In this document: positions 6,847 through 16,922 of the stretch, one piece after another
Layout of the letters: every line of letters starts with the position of its first letter
Numbering within the stretch: position 1 is the first letter of the stretch
From: an uncultured Planctomycetia bacterium
GTDB lineage: Bacteria; Planctomycetota; UBA1135; GCA-002686595
Direction of reading: 5' to 3'
DNA: 19,505 bases
Assembly: GCA_937952135.1 (NCBI GenBank)
Contig: CALFYL010000293.1
Coordinates: forward strand, 1 to 19,505
Notes under the pieces: generated by a model
The model's input: the letters and a program-made list of their open reading frames with translations, nothing else
What the model was told of the DNA's origin: nothing
The model's database searches: none
Position numbers and translations under genes: made by a program

Positions 6847-7671
6847 TCAGCGCGCGACGTCGTTGAGCCTCCAGGAGTAGTCGACGTACTCGATCCGGGG
6901 CTTCGGCGCGGCCTTCAACCACTCGGCATGCTCCGCTGGCGCGAACTTCGCGATCCACGCCTGCACGCCGCCCTCGCGGTCGAAGTCCTCCTTGAACCAG
7001 CGGAAGATCTCGGAGATCTGGGCGCGGCTGCTCTCGCGCTCGAAGCGATTGCGCGCGGTGTCCGCAAGCCACTTGCGAGCCGAGTCGTCGAGCTGGACCT
7101 CGAGCTTGCCCGCCACGAAGGCCTCCGGCCGCAACACCGGACACCCGAGCGATGCGCAGTTCACCGCGGCGTGCACGCGCGCGTCCTTGAACGTCGGCCG
7201 CAGGATTCCGTGCTCGATGTCGTCGAGCGAGAGCTTCTTCGGCTTGCCGCTCGGGTGGAACGCCGGCATGTCGATGAAGGCCTTCTTCCACACGGACGAG
7301 AACCAGCCGCCGATGTCCTTGATGCTCTCGACCGGGTACTCGGTGAGCACCAGCGCGATGCAGTGCGCGTTGTAGGCGTTGATCCAGAAGGCGTAGCGCT
7401 GCTCGCGTGTCCAGCTTTCGACCTGCTTCGGCGTCGCGGCTCGCAACTGCACGAGGTAGGCGTCGAGCTTGACTCGATCCTTCTTCAGCGCCGCGTAGTC
7501 GAAGCGGTCGCCCTTGACGTGCGCGGTGAGCACGTCGTTCCACAGCTTGTGTTCGTGGTCGAACGGATCGCTCGGCGCCGGGGTCTGCGCCGCGTGCAAC
7601 GGCGAGAGCGAGAGCGCGACGGAGGCGAACAGTGTTAGGAGCGCCGAGAGCGCGGAGAGGAGGAGCTTCAT
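6847..7671 (-). CDS. DUF547 domain-containing exported protein
   Basis: This protein of 274 residues starts with a hydrophobic signal peptide (1-28, LLLSALSALLTLFASVAL, cleavage near LHAAQ), so it is exported or periplasmic. The rest is one DUF547 domain. Its hallmarks are the LWNDVLTAHVKGDRFDYAAL opening, REQRYAFWINAYNAHCIAL (90-107), LSLDDIEHGILRP (147-159) and VHAAVNCASLGCPVLRPEAF (166-185). The Cys172/Cys177 pair and the surrounding His and Asn residues are family-conserved. The domain resembles a cysteine-protease/transglutaminase-type fold in some descriptions, but no activity is established to my knowledge. It is the last gene of a four-gene operon. Its ATG (7671) overlaps the stop of the upstream hydrolase by 4 nt, which also settles the start. 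Confidence 0.9.
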   Translation of the reverse strand: MKLLLSALSALLTLFASVALSLSPLHAAQTPAPSDPFDHEHKLWNDVLTAHVKGDRFDYAALKKDRVKLDAYLVQLRAATPKQVESWTREQRYAFWINAYNAHCIALVLTEYPVESIKDIGGWFSSVWKKAFIDMPAFHPSGKPKKLSLDDIEHGILRPTFKDARVHAAVNCASLGCPVLRPEAFVAGKLEVQLDDSARKWLADTARNRFERESSRAQISEIFRWFKEDFDREGGVQAWIAKFAPAEHAEWLKAAPKPRIEYVDYSWRLNDVAR

Positions 7672-8567
7672 TTGATGGGCGGGCTCGTGGAGAGCTGGCC
7701 GAGGAACTCGCGCACCGCGCGCTCGTAGGCGGCGGCGTCGGCGGCCAACAGCCGATCATGGTGGGCGTTCTCGATGAGAACGAGCCTCGAGCGGTCGGGA
7801 ATCTGCGCCTGCAGCGCGCGTGCCTCCTCGGGCGGCGAGTGCCGGTCGGCGCCGCCCGCGAGGATCAGCACCGGCGCGCGGAGCTCTCGGATGCGTCGGA
7901 GCGGCGCGATTTCGCTCCATTGCGGCCACGAAACGGCGGCGGCGGCGCGAAGGCCCGCGAACGCGAGCGTCGAGAGAACCGGCGGCAAGTGCAGCTCGCA
8001 GCGCCGTTTGGCGGCGCTCTGGAGGTCGACATAGACGCATTCGAGGATGTAGCCCGCCACTCGCGGACCGAGTTCCGCGCCGGCGAACACGGCCGCGGCG
8101 CCGCCGAGCGACGTGCCGCACACGACGATCGGCGCGCCTGGGCGGCGCTGCGCGGCCCAGTCGACGGCGGTGAGCACGTCCTCGCGCGCGCTCCAGCCGA
8201 AGTCCTCGCGCTCGCCGCTCGAATCGCCGTGCGCCCGGTGCGTCACGAGCAGCGTGGCGCAGCCCGCGGAAAGAAACACGTTCGCCGCGCCGACGCGCGA
8301 GCCGCGCGCGCCGCCTTTGCCGTGAAGCAGCACGACGGTGGGCGCGGCGCTCTCCGCGGCGTCGACGAACCACGCGCCGAGCGACTCGCCGTCGCGGGTC
8401 GAGAGCCGCAGCTCTTCGCACTTGCCCGCCCACGCAGCAGGCCGCGGCTCGGCGAACGCAGGTTTCGCGCGCCGGCGAAGCAACTCGAGCGCGACGAAGG
8501 AACTCGCCGCCCAGCCCGCGAGCAAGATCCCGAGCGCGATCGCGGCACGCCGGAGCTTCGCGTTCAC
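7668..8567 (-). CDS. membrane-anchored alpha/beta hydrolase
   Basis: This is a serine hydrolase of 299 residues. An N-terminal membrane anchor (about 8-30, IALGILLAGWAASSFVALELL) is followed by a basic RRR stop, so the catalytic domain probably faces the periplasm. Strand 3 and the oxyanion region read TVVLLHGKGGARGSR (77-91). The nucleophile elbow is GTSLGG with Ser153. The acid is probably Asp241 in LILAGGADRHSPP, and the histidine is His269 or His270 in ENAHHD. The layout resembles the BEM46/YfhR-like family of membrane hydrolases, whose substrates are unknown. The start is the GTG at 8567: no other start fits, and it forms a GTGA overlap with the stop of the upstream YheT-type gene. The 3' end overlaps the DUF547 gene start. 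A lipid or ester substrate is a guess. Confidence 0.88.
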   Translation of the reverse strand: MNAKLRRAAIALGILLAGWAASSFVALELLRRRAKPAFAEPRPAAWAGKCEELRLSTRDGESLGAWFVDAAESAAPTVVLLHGKGGARGSRVGAANVFLSAGCATLLVTHRAHGDSSGEREDFGWSAREDVLTAVDWAAQRRPGAPIVVCGTSLGGAAAVFAGAELGPRVAGYILECVYVDLQSAAKRRCELHLPPVLSTLAFAGLRAAAAVSWPQWSEIAPLRRIRELRAPVLILAGGADRHSPPEEARALQAQIPDRSRLVLIENAHHDRLLAADAAAYERAVREFLGQLSTSPPIK

Positions 8568-9565
8568 TGCGACCTCTCCGCGCCGCGAAGTTCGCGCAGC
8601 AGTTCGTCGAGGTAGTGCTCGAGCGCGCCGTCGATCCAGCGCTCCATGCCGCGCCCCAGGAAACCGATGTGCCCGCCGTGCTCCTCGATGTGCAGGAAAA
8701 TCGAACTCGAGAGCGGCGCCGTCGCGAGCAGCTTCGCGTCCAGGAACGGATCGTCCGCCGCTGCGATGACCACCGTCGGCCGGCTGACCCTCGCGAGCCG
8801 CCGCAAGCTCGAGCACCGCTCGTAGTAATCGTCCGCGTCGCGGAAGCCGCCGAGCGGCGCCGTGACGCGGTCGTCGAAGTTGCGCAGAGTCGACGTGCTC
8901 GAAACTCGAAACTCCGCCGAGATCAGGCCGAGCCGCTGGCGCTCGCGCAGATCCGCGCGCAGCCGGTTCACGAAGCGCAGCTCGTAAAGCCGCGAAAAGC
9001 CCTGCGAAATGCGCTTCGAGGCGTTCGCGAGGTCGACGACCGGATTGACGGCGATCACGGCGTCCGCGAGCGGATGGGGCTCGCCCGCGTGCAGCAGCGC
9101 GATGTTGCCGCTCATCGAGAAGCCGATCGCGACGCTCACGAGGTCGGGGGCCTCCCGGCGGCTCGCTTCGAGCACCGCGCGCAAGTCGTCGCTGCGCCCC
9201 GAGTGGTACGGCTTGCGCGCGAGCCCGCGGCCGTCTCCGCAGCCGCGGTGGTTCACGGCCCACACGCTGTGGCCGCGCGCGCTCGCGGTCTCCGCCGCCC
9301 GGCGCACGTAGTCCGAATCGACGTCGCCGGAAAGGCCGTGGAACAAGTGCACGCGCACTCCGCTCGTGCCCGGCGTCGCGAGCGCGACCAGCCGATCGCC
9401 GTCCTCGAGCACGATCTCGCGGCGCTCGACGTCGCGGCGCTCGCGCATCGACCGCGCGCGGCTCGGGACCATGTGCGCGGCGATCGTCTGCGCGTGACCT
9501 CCGCGCGCCCACCACGGCGGAACACACGCCCGCGGATACCGCGCGATGCCGTCCGGGCGCGTCAC
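8564..9565 (-). CDS. YheT-family alpha/beta hydrolase
   Basis: This 333-residue hydrolase is of the YheT (COG0429/ABHD) family. It opens with YPRACVPPWWARGGHAQTI (10-28), the family's characteristic N-terminal segment with the GHxQT element. The strand-3 motif VHLFHGLSGDVDSDY (72-86) and the VNHRGCGDGRG loop (104-114) follow. The nucleophile elbow is GFSMSGN with Ser150. The acid is Asp271/272 in AAADDPFLD, and the histidine is His299 in EEHGGHIGF. All parts of a working triad are present. Characterised relatives are lipid or short-chain esterases. There is no signal peptide, so it is cytosolic. The start is the GTG at 9565: it includes the conserved N-terminus and overlaps the SEC-C gene stop by 4 nt. 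Second gene of the operon. Confidence 0.9.
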   Translation of the reverse strand: MTRPDGIARYPRACVPPWWARGGHAQTIAAHMVPSRARSMRERRDVERREIVLEDGDRLVALATPGTSGVRVHLFHGLSGDVDSDYVRRAAETASARGHSVWAVNHRGCGDGRGLARKPYHSGRSDDLRAVLEASRREAPDLVSVAIGFSMSGNIALLHAGEPHPLADAVIAVNPVVDLANASKRISQGFSRLYELRFVNRLRADLRERQRLGLISAEFRVSSTSTLRNFDDRVTAPLGGFRDADDYYERCSSLRRLARVSRPTVVIAAADDPFLDAKLLATAPLSSSIFLHIEEHGGHIGFLGRGMERWIDGALEHYLDELLRELRGAERSQ

Positions 9566-10047
9566 GCGTCCTTGCCGTGGCACTTCTTGTACTTCTTGCC
9601 GCTTCCGCACGAGCACGGATCGTTGCGACCGACTTTGTCGGCCTTGTGGATGAACGGCGCCGCCGGTTTCGCCGCGAGGTTGGCCATGCGGCCGGATTTC
9701 ACGACCTCCGCGAAGCTCTCGCCGTGTTGTGCGAGGGCCTGGCGGATCTCGAACGCCTGCGTGACGACGCGCGTCGTCGCCAGATGGTCGTAGAAGGCCT
9801 CCAGCACCTCGACCGCGACCTCGGCGAGCTTGTCCGCGCGTTCCATGCGCGCCGGCAACTGCTCGGCGAGGAGCAGGCGCACGTCCTCGCCGTCGACGAG
9901 CCACGGCGCCTTGCCGAGTCCCTCGTAACACGCCTCGACGTAGCGCTCGACGATGCGCTTGGCGTCGGCGCGCCGGCTCGCCCAACGCCGCGCCGCGTCG
10001 GAATCGAGGAACGCGGCGGTCTCGAGCGCGATCTGCTTCTCGTTCAT
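9562..10047 (-). CDS. SEC-C zinc-motif protein
   Basis: This 161-residue cytosolic protein is largely helical over residues 1-125 and closes with a textbook SEC-C motif: VGRNDPCSCGSGKKYKKCHG (139-158). Zinc ligands are Cys145, Cys147, Cys156 and His157. The motif is best known from the SecA C-terminus, where it binds SecB and ribosomes, but it is also a common tail on small proteins of unknown function. The first 125 residues match no family I recognise. It is the first gene of a four-gene operon and overlaps the YheT-type gene by 4 nt. Directly before its ATG lies a -10-like element with only one base between, so the mRNA is probably leaderless, in line with the absence of any Shine-Dalgarno sequence. 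Confidence 0.85.
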   Translation of the reverse strand: MNEKQIALETAAFLDSDAARRWASRRADAKRIVERYVEACYEGLGKAPWLVDGEDVRLLLAEQLPARMERADKLAEVAVEVLEAFYDHLATTRVVTQAFEIRQALAQHGESFAEVVKSGRMANLAAKPAAPFIHKADKVGRNDPCSCGSGKKYKKCHGKDA

Positions 10048-10048
10048 T

Positions 10049-10061
10049 GCCGCTCAGGTTA
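10049..10061 (-). promoter_or_regulatory. putative -10-region element (TAACCTGAGCGGC) abutting the SEC-C gene start
   Basis: Read on the minus strand, TAACCTGAGCGGC agrees at 10 of 13 positions with the elements at 5126-5138 and 11212-11224. One base separates it from the ATG at 10047. TAACCT fits TANNNT. If used, transcription would start at or next to the start codon of the four-gene operon. No -35 box is evident. Confidence 0.4.
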
Positions 10062-10211
10062 GCAGCCCGGCCCCCAACTCCTTCGACGGGCGACTTCGGG
10101 GAAGCTCGAGCGATGCGCGGGATTTCGCCTTCCGCCGCGTGCCGCTCTTCCGCTGCCAAGGAAGGGGCCGAGCCGCGCGCCCTTGTCGGCGAGCCGGCGT
10201 CCGCGGTCCCG

Positions 10212-10236
10212 CAGCGTCCTGCTACCAGCGTCCTGC
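10212..10236. repeat. 11-bp tandem direct repeat (CAGCGTCCTGC) in divergent intergenic region
   Basis: CAGCGTCCTGC occurs at 10212-10222 and again at 10226-10236, separated by TAC (14-bp period), 26 nt before the start codon at 10262. It lies in the 214-nt space between two divergent genes, where a promoter is expected, and could be a regulator's binding site. No binding protein can be named. Confidence 0.55.
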
Positions 10237-10249
10237 ATTCTCCCTTCCC

Positions 10250-10254
10250 GAGGG
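10250..10254 (+). promoter_or_regulatory. ribosome binding site (GAGGG) for the 117-aa gene
   Basis: GAGGG lies 7 nt before the ATG at 10262. This supports that ATG over the upstream part of the open frame, which has no comparable site. Most starts in this window lack a Shine-Dalgarno sequence. Confidence 0.6.
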
Positions 10255-10261
10255 CACTCTC

Positions 10262-10615
10262 ATGGTCGATTCGCACCGCATCCGTCCCGAAGAACTCTCC
10301 AAAGCCGTCGCGAAGGCCGTCGCGATCGCGCAGAGCAAGTACAAGCTCGAACTCCAGCCGCACATCGGGCCGCAGGACTTCGCGCGGCTGCCGTGGTGGA
10401 TCGTCGGGCGCGTGTTGCGCGAGCGAGTCGACCTCGATCAGGCGCACAAACTCGCGGAGACGATCACCGCGAGCGTGAACGGGAAGCTCGACTCGTTCCA
10501 GCCCGCGACCGTGCGGCTCGGCGACCACATCCTGGTCGGCTTCATCGAGCGCTTCGGCAACCAGGTCGAGGTCCCGAACACGCTGCTCGGCGGCGGCGGA
10601 CCGCAGAGCTTCTGA
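10262..10615 (+). CDS. hypothetical protein, 117 aa
   Basis: This is a small soluble protein with no family I recognise. It begins MVDSHRIRPEELSKAVAKAV and has an amphipathic helix (about 8-28), a PHIGPQDFARLPWWIVGRVLRER segment (33-55), a second helix (58-75), a short beta part (TVRLGDHILVGFIERFGNQVEV) and a Gly-rich tail (GGGGP). There is no signal peptide, membrane helix or Cys. The start is supported by a GAGGG ribosome site 7 nt upstream and by the onset of well-behaved sequence. The open frame continues upstream only as low-complexity Arg/Ser-rich sequence. It lies 7 nt before the Cys-rich gene and should be co-transcribed with it. A direct repeat just upstream suggests regulated expression. 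No function is assigned. Confidence 0.72.
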   Translation: MVDSHRIRPEELSKAVAKAVAIAQSKYKLELQPHIGPQDFARLPWWIVGRVLRERVDLDQAHKLAETITASVNGKLDSFQPATVRLGDHILVGFIERFGNQVEVPNTLLGGGGPQSF

Positions 10616-10622
10616 GGCCGAC

Positions 10623-11072
10623 GTGGGCGCTCCGAACTCCGCGGGCCGTTCGTGTCCCAGCGCGCAGCCCGACATGGAGGGCGCGCGGGTCTTCGGCGTC
10701 GTCGCCGGCGACGCCGCACATCCGCGCGTCGGATACCTGTCCCAGCCGACCGACCTCACGCCCGAACTCCGCGAGCTTCTCGGCGACATCAAGCCGACGG
10801 AAGCGCTGCGCATCGCGGCGCACTGCGAGGAGCATCGCTGCAGTCACTTCGACGGCGTGCACTGCACGCTCGCACAGCGCCTCAAGGCGACGCTTCGACC
10901 GGTGATGGACCGCTTGCCTCCGTGCAGCATCCGCTCGACGTGTCGCTGGTACGCCGAGCAAGGCGGCGAAATCTGTCTGCGTTGTCCGCAGATCGTGACC
11001 TTGAACGTCGGAAGCGAAGACGGCGCCTTGCGGGTTGCGGCGACGCCGCCCCAGGGGGCCGGCGCAGATTGA
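10623..11072 (+). CDS. Cys-rich putative metal-binding protein, 149 aa
   Basis: This cytosolic protein has eight cysteines (11, 68, 73, 81, 101, 107, 118, 121) and several nearby histidines, arranged as CPxxxPDMEGARVFGVV (11-27), HCEEHRCSHFDGVHC (67-81), LPPCSIRSTCRWY (98-110) and CLRCPQIVT (118-126). The pattern and its spacing recall a family often labelled 'nitrogen fixation protein' in cyanobacteria and proteobacteria. I recognise this from memory of the motif only and see no nif gene nearby, so I do not adopt that name. The cysteines suggest binding of an Fe-S cluster or zinc. The GTG start at 10623 is preferred over the ATG at 10674 because it keeps the conserved-looking Cys11 segment and has a GAGG 5 nt upstream. 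It follows the 117-aa gene by 7 nt and is followed by a strong terminator-like palindrome. Confidence 0.78.
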   Translation: MGAPNSAGRSCPSAQPDMEGARVFGVVAGDAAHPRVGYLSQPTDLTPELRELLGDIKPTEALRIAAHCEEHRCSHFDGVHCTLAQRLKATLRPVMDRLPPCSIRSTCRWYAEQGGEICLRCPQIVTLNVGSEDGALRVAATPPQGAGAD

Positions 11073-11109
11073 GCGCCGACGGAGCGCGGCCGGATCGCGC
11101 TCGCAAGCC

Positions 11110-11151
11110 CGGCCTCGCACGCGAAGTTCGCGCGCGAGGCCGAGGTTGTTT
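11110..11151 (+). terminator. long palindromic hairpin with T-rich tail (intrinsic terminator)
   Basis: CGGCCTCGC (11110-11118) pairs with GCGAGGCCG (11134-11142). Inside it, CGCGAA (11120-11125) pairs with TTCGCG (11127-11132), the two arms separated by one A/C mismatch. The 33-nt near-perfect palindrome is followed by AGGTTGTTT (11143-11151). It sits 37 nt after the Cys-rich gene and is the best intrinsic terminator in the window. Confidence 0.62.
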
Positions 11152-11211
11152 CGGCGCCGGCGCCCGAGTTCGCGGCGCACCGACGGGCATGCAGCGGCGG
11201 CGCACAGCGGT

Positions 11212-11224
11212 TAGCTTGCGCGGC
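11212..11224 (+). promoter_or_regulatory. putative -10-region element (TAGCTTGCGCGGC) abutting the Tim44-like gene start
   Basis: This is the same 13-nt string as at 5126-5138 and ends two bases before the ATG at 11227. With a start of transcription about 7 nt after TAGCTT the mRNA would be leaderless or have a leader of a few bases. That agrees with the lack of a Shine-Dalgarno sequence. No -35 box is visible. Confidence 0.42.
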
Positions 11225-11226
11225 GA

Positions 11227-13143
11227 ATGAGCGCGGTTCTCGAGATGCTCGGCAGCCAGGCCGGCGGCGGCGGCGCCTTCGGCGGCGGTGGGGGAGGCAA
11301 CGGGGGCGATGGAGCGCTGCCGATCGAACTGCTGTTCTGGCTGGTGCGCTTCGCGATCCACTACCCGGCCGTCGGCGTTCCGCTGCTCATCTTGGTGCTG
11401 GTGGTCTTCGCAATCGGCGTGCGCAAGGGTTGGTGGCGCCATCAGGAGCGCGTGATCCAGCGCGCGCGGCCCTTGCGCGTCCAGCAAGCGCAGGCGCGCG
11501 CCACGGACGCGTTGCGCAAAGCCGACGCGAGCTTCGACCAGGCCGCGTTCACGGCGCGCATCGAAACGGCGTTCAAGAAGGCGCAGGCAGCGTGGTGCGC
11601 GCAAGAGCTCGAACCGCTTCGAGCCTTCGTTTCCGACGGTGTCTTCGAGCGTTTCTCGCTGCAGATCGCAGAGCAGCGCGCCGCCGGCTGGCGCCAGGGC
11701 ATGGACGGCCTGCGCGTAGAGCGCGTGAGCGTCCAGCACGTCGAGCTCGGACGCAGCTTCGAGACGCTCACGGCCCGCATCGCCTTCGAGGCGGACATCC
11801 ACCGCGTCGAGCTCGCCAGCGGAAAGCGCCTCTCTGGATCGTCGCTGCCGCGCAGGCACTTCGAGGAGTGCTGGAGCTTCGTGCGACGCCGCGGTGCGAA
11901 GACTCGCGGCGGCGCGGGCTTGATCGAGGGCCAATGCCCCAATTGCGGAGCGTCTCTCGCGCTCAACCAATCCGCGAAGTGCGCGAGCTGCGGCGCGCTG
12001 GTGCGGAGCGGCGAGTTCGACTGGGTGCTCGCCGAGATCACTCAAGCGAGCGAGTGGCGCCCCGAGGACGAGCACGCGACGCCGGGCTTCGACGCCTACG
12101 TGCAGAAGGACCCGGGATTGTCCGTGCAAATGCTCGAAGACCGCGTTTCGGTCGCGTTCTGGCGCTGGAGCGACGCCGCGCGCACCTGGCGCGCCGACCC
12201 GCTCGCGCGCGTGGCGACGCAGGCCTTTCTCGAGCGCGAGGCCGAGCGTTTCGCCGCCGCGAAGCCCGGAGCGCCGCGCATGCACGTCGGAGACCGAGCC
12301 GTGGGGTCCGTTCGCACGCGCGGTCTGCTCTCCGCGGAGGCGCTCGATCGCGCCGTGGTCGAAGTGGTGTGGGACGGCCGTTTCACGACGCGCTCCTCCG
12401 ACGGCGGCCTCAAACTCGACGAGCACCGCACGCTCCGCCGCACGTTGTTCGTGCTCGAACGCCCCGCCGGTGCGCGCACGAAGCTCGAAGACACCTTTAC
12501 GACGGCGATCTGCGCCAACTGCGGCGCGCACGATTCGGGCGGAGTCGATCCGCTCTGTCCGTACTGCTCGACTCCGCGCACGGGCGGGCCGTCGACGTGG
12601 CTGGTCGCGGACATCGTCGAGCAAGGCGCGCCGAAGCACGCGAAGCTGCTGAACGAGTGCGAAGCGGCGCGCCGCGCGAGCTCGACGGCGCCGCGCGAAA
12701 CCCCCGCGAAAACCACCGCGGCGCCCACGGCCGTCCCGACCGCTGTGGCGCCCGTTGCGACCCAGGCGCCCGCCGGCCTGCTCGCGTGGGCGGTCGCCGG
12801 CGCGCGCGCCGACGGACAAGTCGACGCGAGCGAACGCCGCGCGATCGAAGCCCTCGCCGCGCGGCTCGGAGACCCGCCGGAGCACCTCGAAGCGCTGCTT
12901 TCCACGCCGCTGGACCAGCTCGCCGCGCCGCAGCCGCGCGACCTCGACGAGGCCGTCGCCTGGCTCGAACAACTCTGCGAACTCGCGCTCGCGGACGGTT
13001 CGGTGCCGCGCTCCGAACAGGACTTCCTCCGCCACGTCGCGAAGCACTTCGGCGCAGGACAGCGCGAGCTCGCCGACGCCTACGACGCCGCGCGCTCGCG
13101 CCTCTATCGCGAATCGAAGTCCGCGCGCGCGAACGCGATCTGA
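11227..13143 (+). CDS. membrane protein with duplicated Tim44-like/zinc-ribbon units and TerB-like tail
   Basis: This protein has 638 residues. A Gly-rich N-terminus (11-30) precedes a membrane helix (about 48-65, VGVPLLILVLVVFAIGV). Unit 1 is a Tim44-like domain (about 100-220: SFDQAAFTARIETAFKKAQ, then LEPLRAFVSDGVFERFSLQI) ending in a zinc ribbon (Cys237, 240, 252, 255). Unit 2 (about 296-425) is a diverged copy (VSVAFWRWSDAARTW, then VATQAFLEREAERFA) ending in a second ribbon (Cys429, 432, 444, 447). Each ribbon is followed by a similar strand (FDWVLAEI and STWLVADI). An Ala/Pro/Thr linker (485-515) leads to a TerB-like helical domain (about 516-625) with the acidic motifs ADGQVDASERRAIEAL and ALADGSVPRSEQDFL. 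Bacterial Tim44-like domains are associated with membranes and TerB domains with envelope stress and metal binding. The job of this combination is unknown. Single-gene unit. Confidence 0.85.
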   Translation: MSAVLEMLGSQAGGGGAFGGGGGGNGGDGALPIELLFWLVRFAIHYPAVGVPLLILVLVVFAIGVRKGWWRHQERVIQRARPLRVQQAQARATDALRKADASFDQAAFTARIETAFKKAQAAWCAQELEPLRAFVSDGVFERFSLQIAEQRAAGWRQGMDGLRVERVSVQHVELGRSFETLTARIAFEADIHRVELASGKRLSGSSLPRRHFEECWSFVRRRGAKTRGGAGLIEGQCPNCGASLALNQSAKCASCGALVRSGEFDWVLAEITQASEWRPEDEHATPGFDAYVQKDPGLSVQMLEDRVSVAFWRWSDAARTWRADPLARVATQAFLEREAERFAAAKPGAPRMHVGDRAVGSVRTRGLLSAEALDRAVVEVVWDGRFTTRSSDGGLKLDEHRTLRRTLFVLERPAGARTKLEDTFTTAICANCGAHDSGGVDPLCPYCSTPRTGGPSTWLVADIVEQGAPKHAKLLNECEAARRASSTAPRETPAKTTAAPTAVPTAVAPVATQAPAGLLAWAVAGARADGQVDASERRAIEALAARLGDPPEHLEALLSTPLDQLAAPQPRDLDEAVAWLEQLCELALADGSVPRSEQDFLRHVAKHFGAGQRELADAYDAARSRLYRESKSARANAI

Positions 13144-13175
13144 GCTCGGCCCGCGAGCGCGGCGGCGACGAAGAA

Positions 13176-13203
13176 GGGCGGCGCCGCGAGTGCGACGCCG
13201 CCC
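13176..13203. terminator. hairpin between convergent genes, possible bidirectional terminator
   Basis: GGGCGGCG (13176-13183) pairs perfectly with CGCCGCCC (13196-13203) around a 12-nt loop. It lies in the 91-nt space between the Tim44-like gene (plus) and the phosphatase gene (minus), both of which end here. There is no T-tract on either side, so termination may depend on another factor. Confidence 0.42.
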
Positions 13204-13234
13204 GACGGCGAACGTTCAGCGCGCCGAGCGCGTG

Positions 13235-16861
<3,627 letters not shown>

Positions 16862-16870
16862 GACTTCGAT

Positions 16871-16876
16871 TCCCTC
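16871..16876 (-). promoter_or_regulatory. ribosome binding site (GAGGGA) for the phosphatase gene
   Basis: On the minus strand GAGGGA lies 9 nt before the ATG at 16861. It settles this start over the next in-frame upstream candidate, which would add 19 residues in front of the signal peptide. It sits 7 nt below a strong leader hairpin (16884-16922). Confidence 0.5.
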
Positions 16877-16883
16877 GCTGGAT

Positions 16884-16922
16884 CGGGTTGCTGGATGGCC
16901 GCGCGCTCGCGCGGACAACCCG
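16884..16922 (-). promoter_or_regulatory. two-tier inverted repeat in the leader of the phosphatase gene
   Basis: An outer stem CGGGTTG (16884-16890) pairs with CAACCCG (16916-16922). An inner stem CCGCGCG (16899-16905) pairs with CGCGCGG (16908-16914). All fourteen base pairs are perfect, with an 8/1 asymmetric bulge between the stems. Being directly upstream of the ribosome site, it could affect mRNA stability or initiation. No known riboswitch or leader family is recognised. Confidence 0.45.

Noticed and set aside
8615..9793. A 392-codon plus-strand frame across the YheT-type gene
   Set aside because: It has shadow-frame composition and no domain, and lies opposite a hydrolase with an intact catalytic triad.
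10623..11072. Naming the Cys-rich gene a nitrogen fixation protein
   Set aside because: The resemblance is only to a label I recall, and there is no nif gene in the window.
11250..11310. A G-rich run that could form a G-quadruplex
   Set aside because: It encodes the Gly-rich N-terminal stretch of the Tim44-like protein and is explained by GGC/GGG glycine codons in a GC-rich genome.
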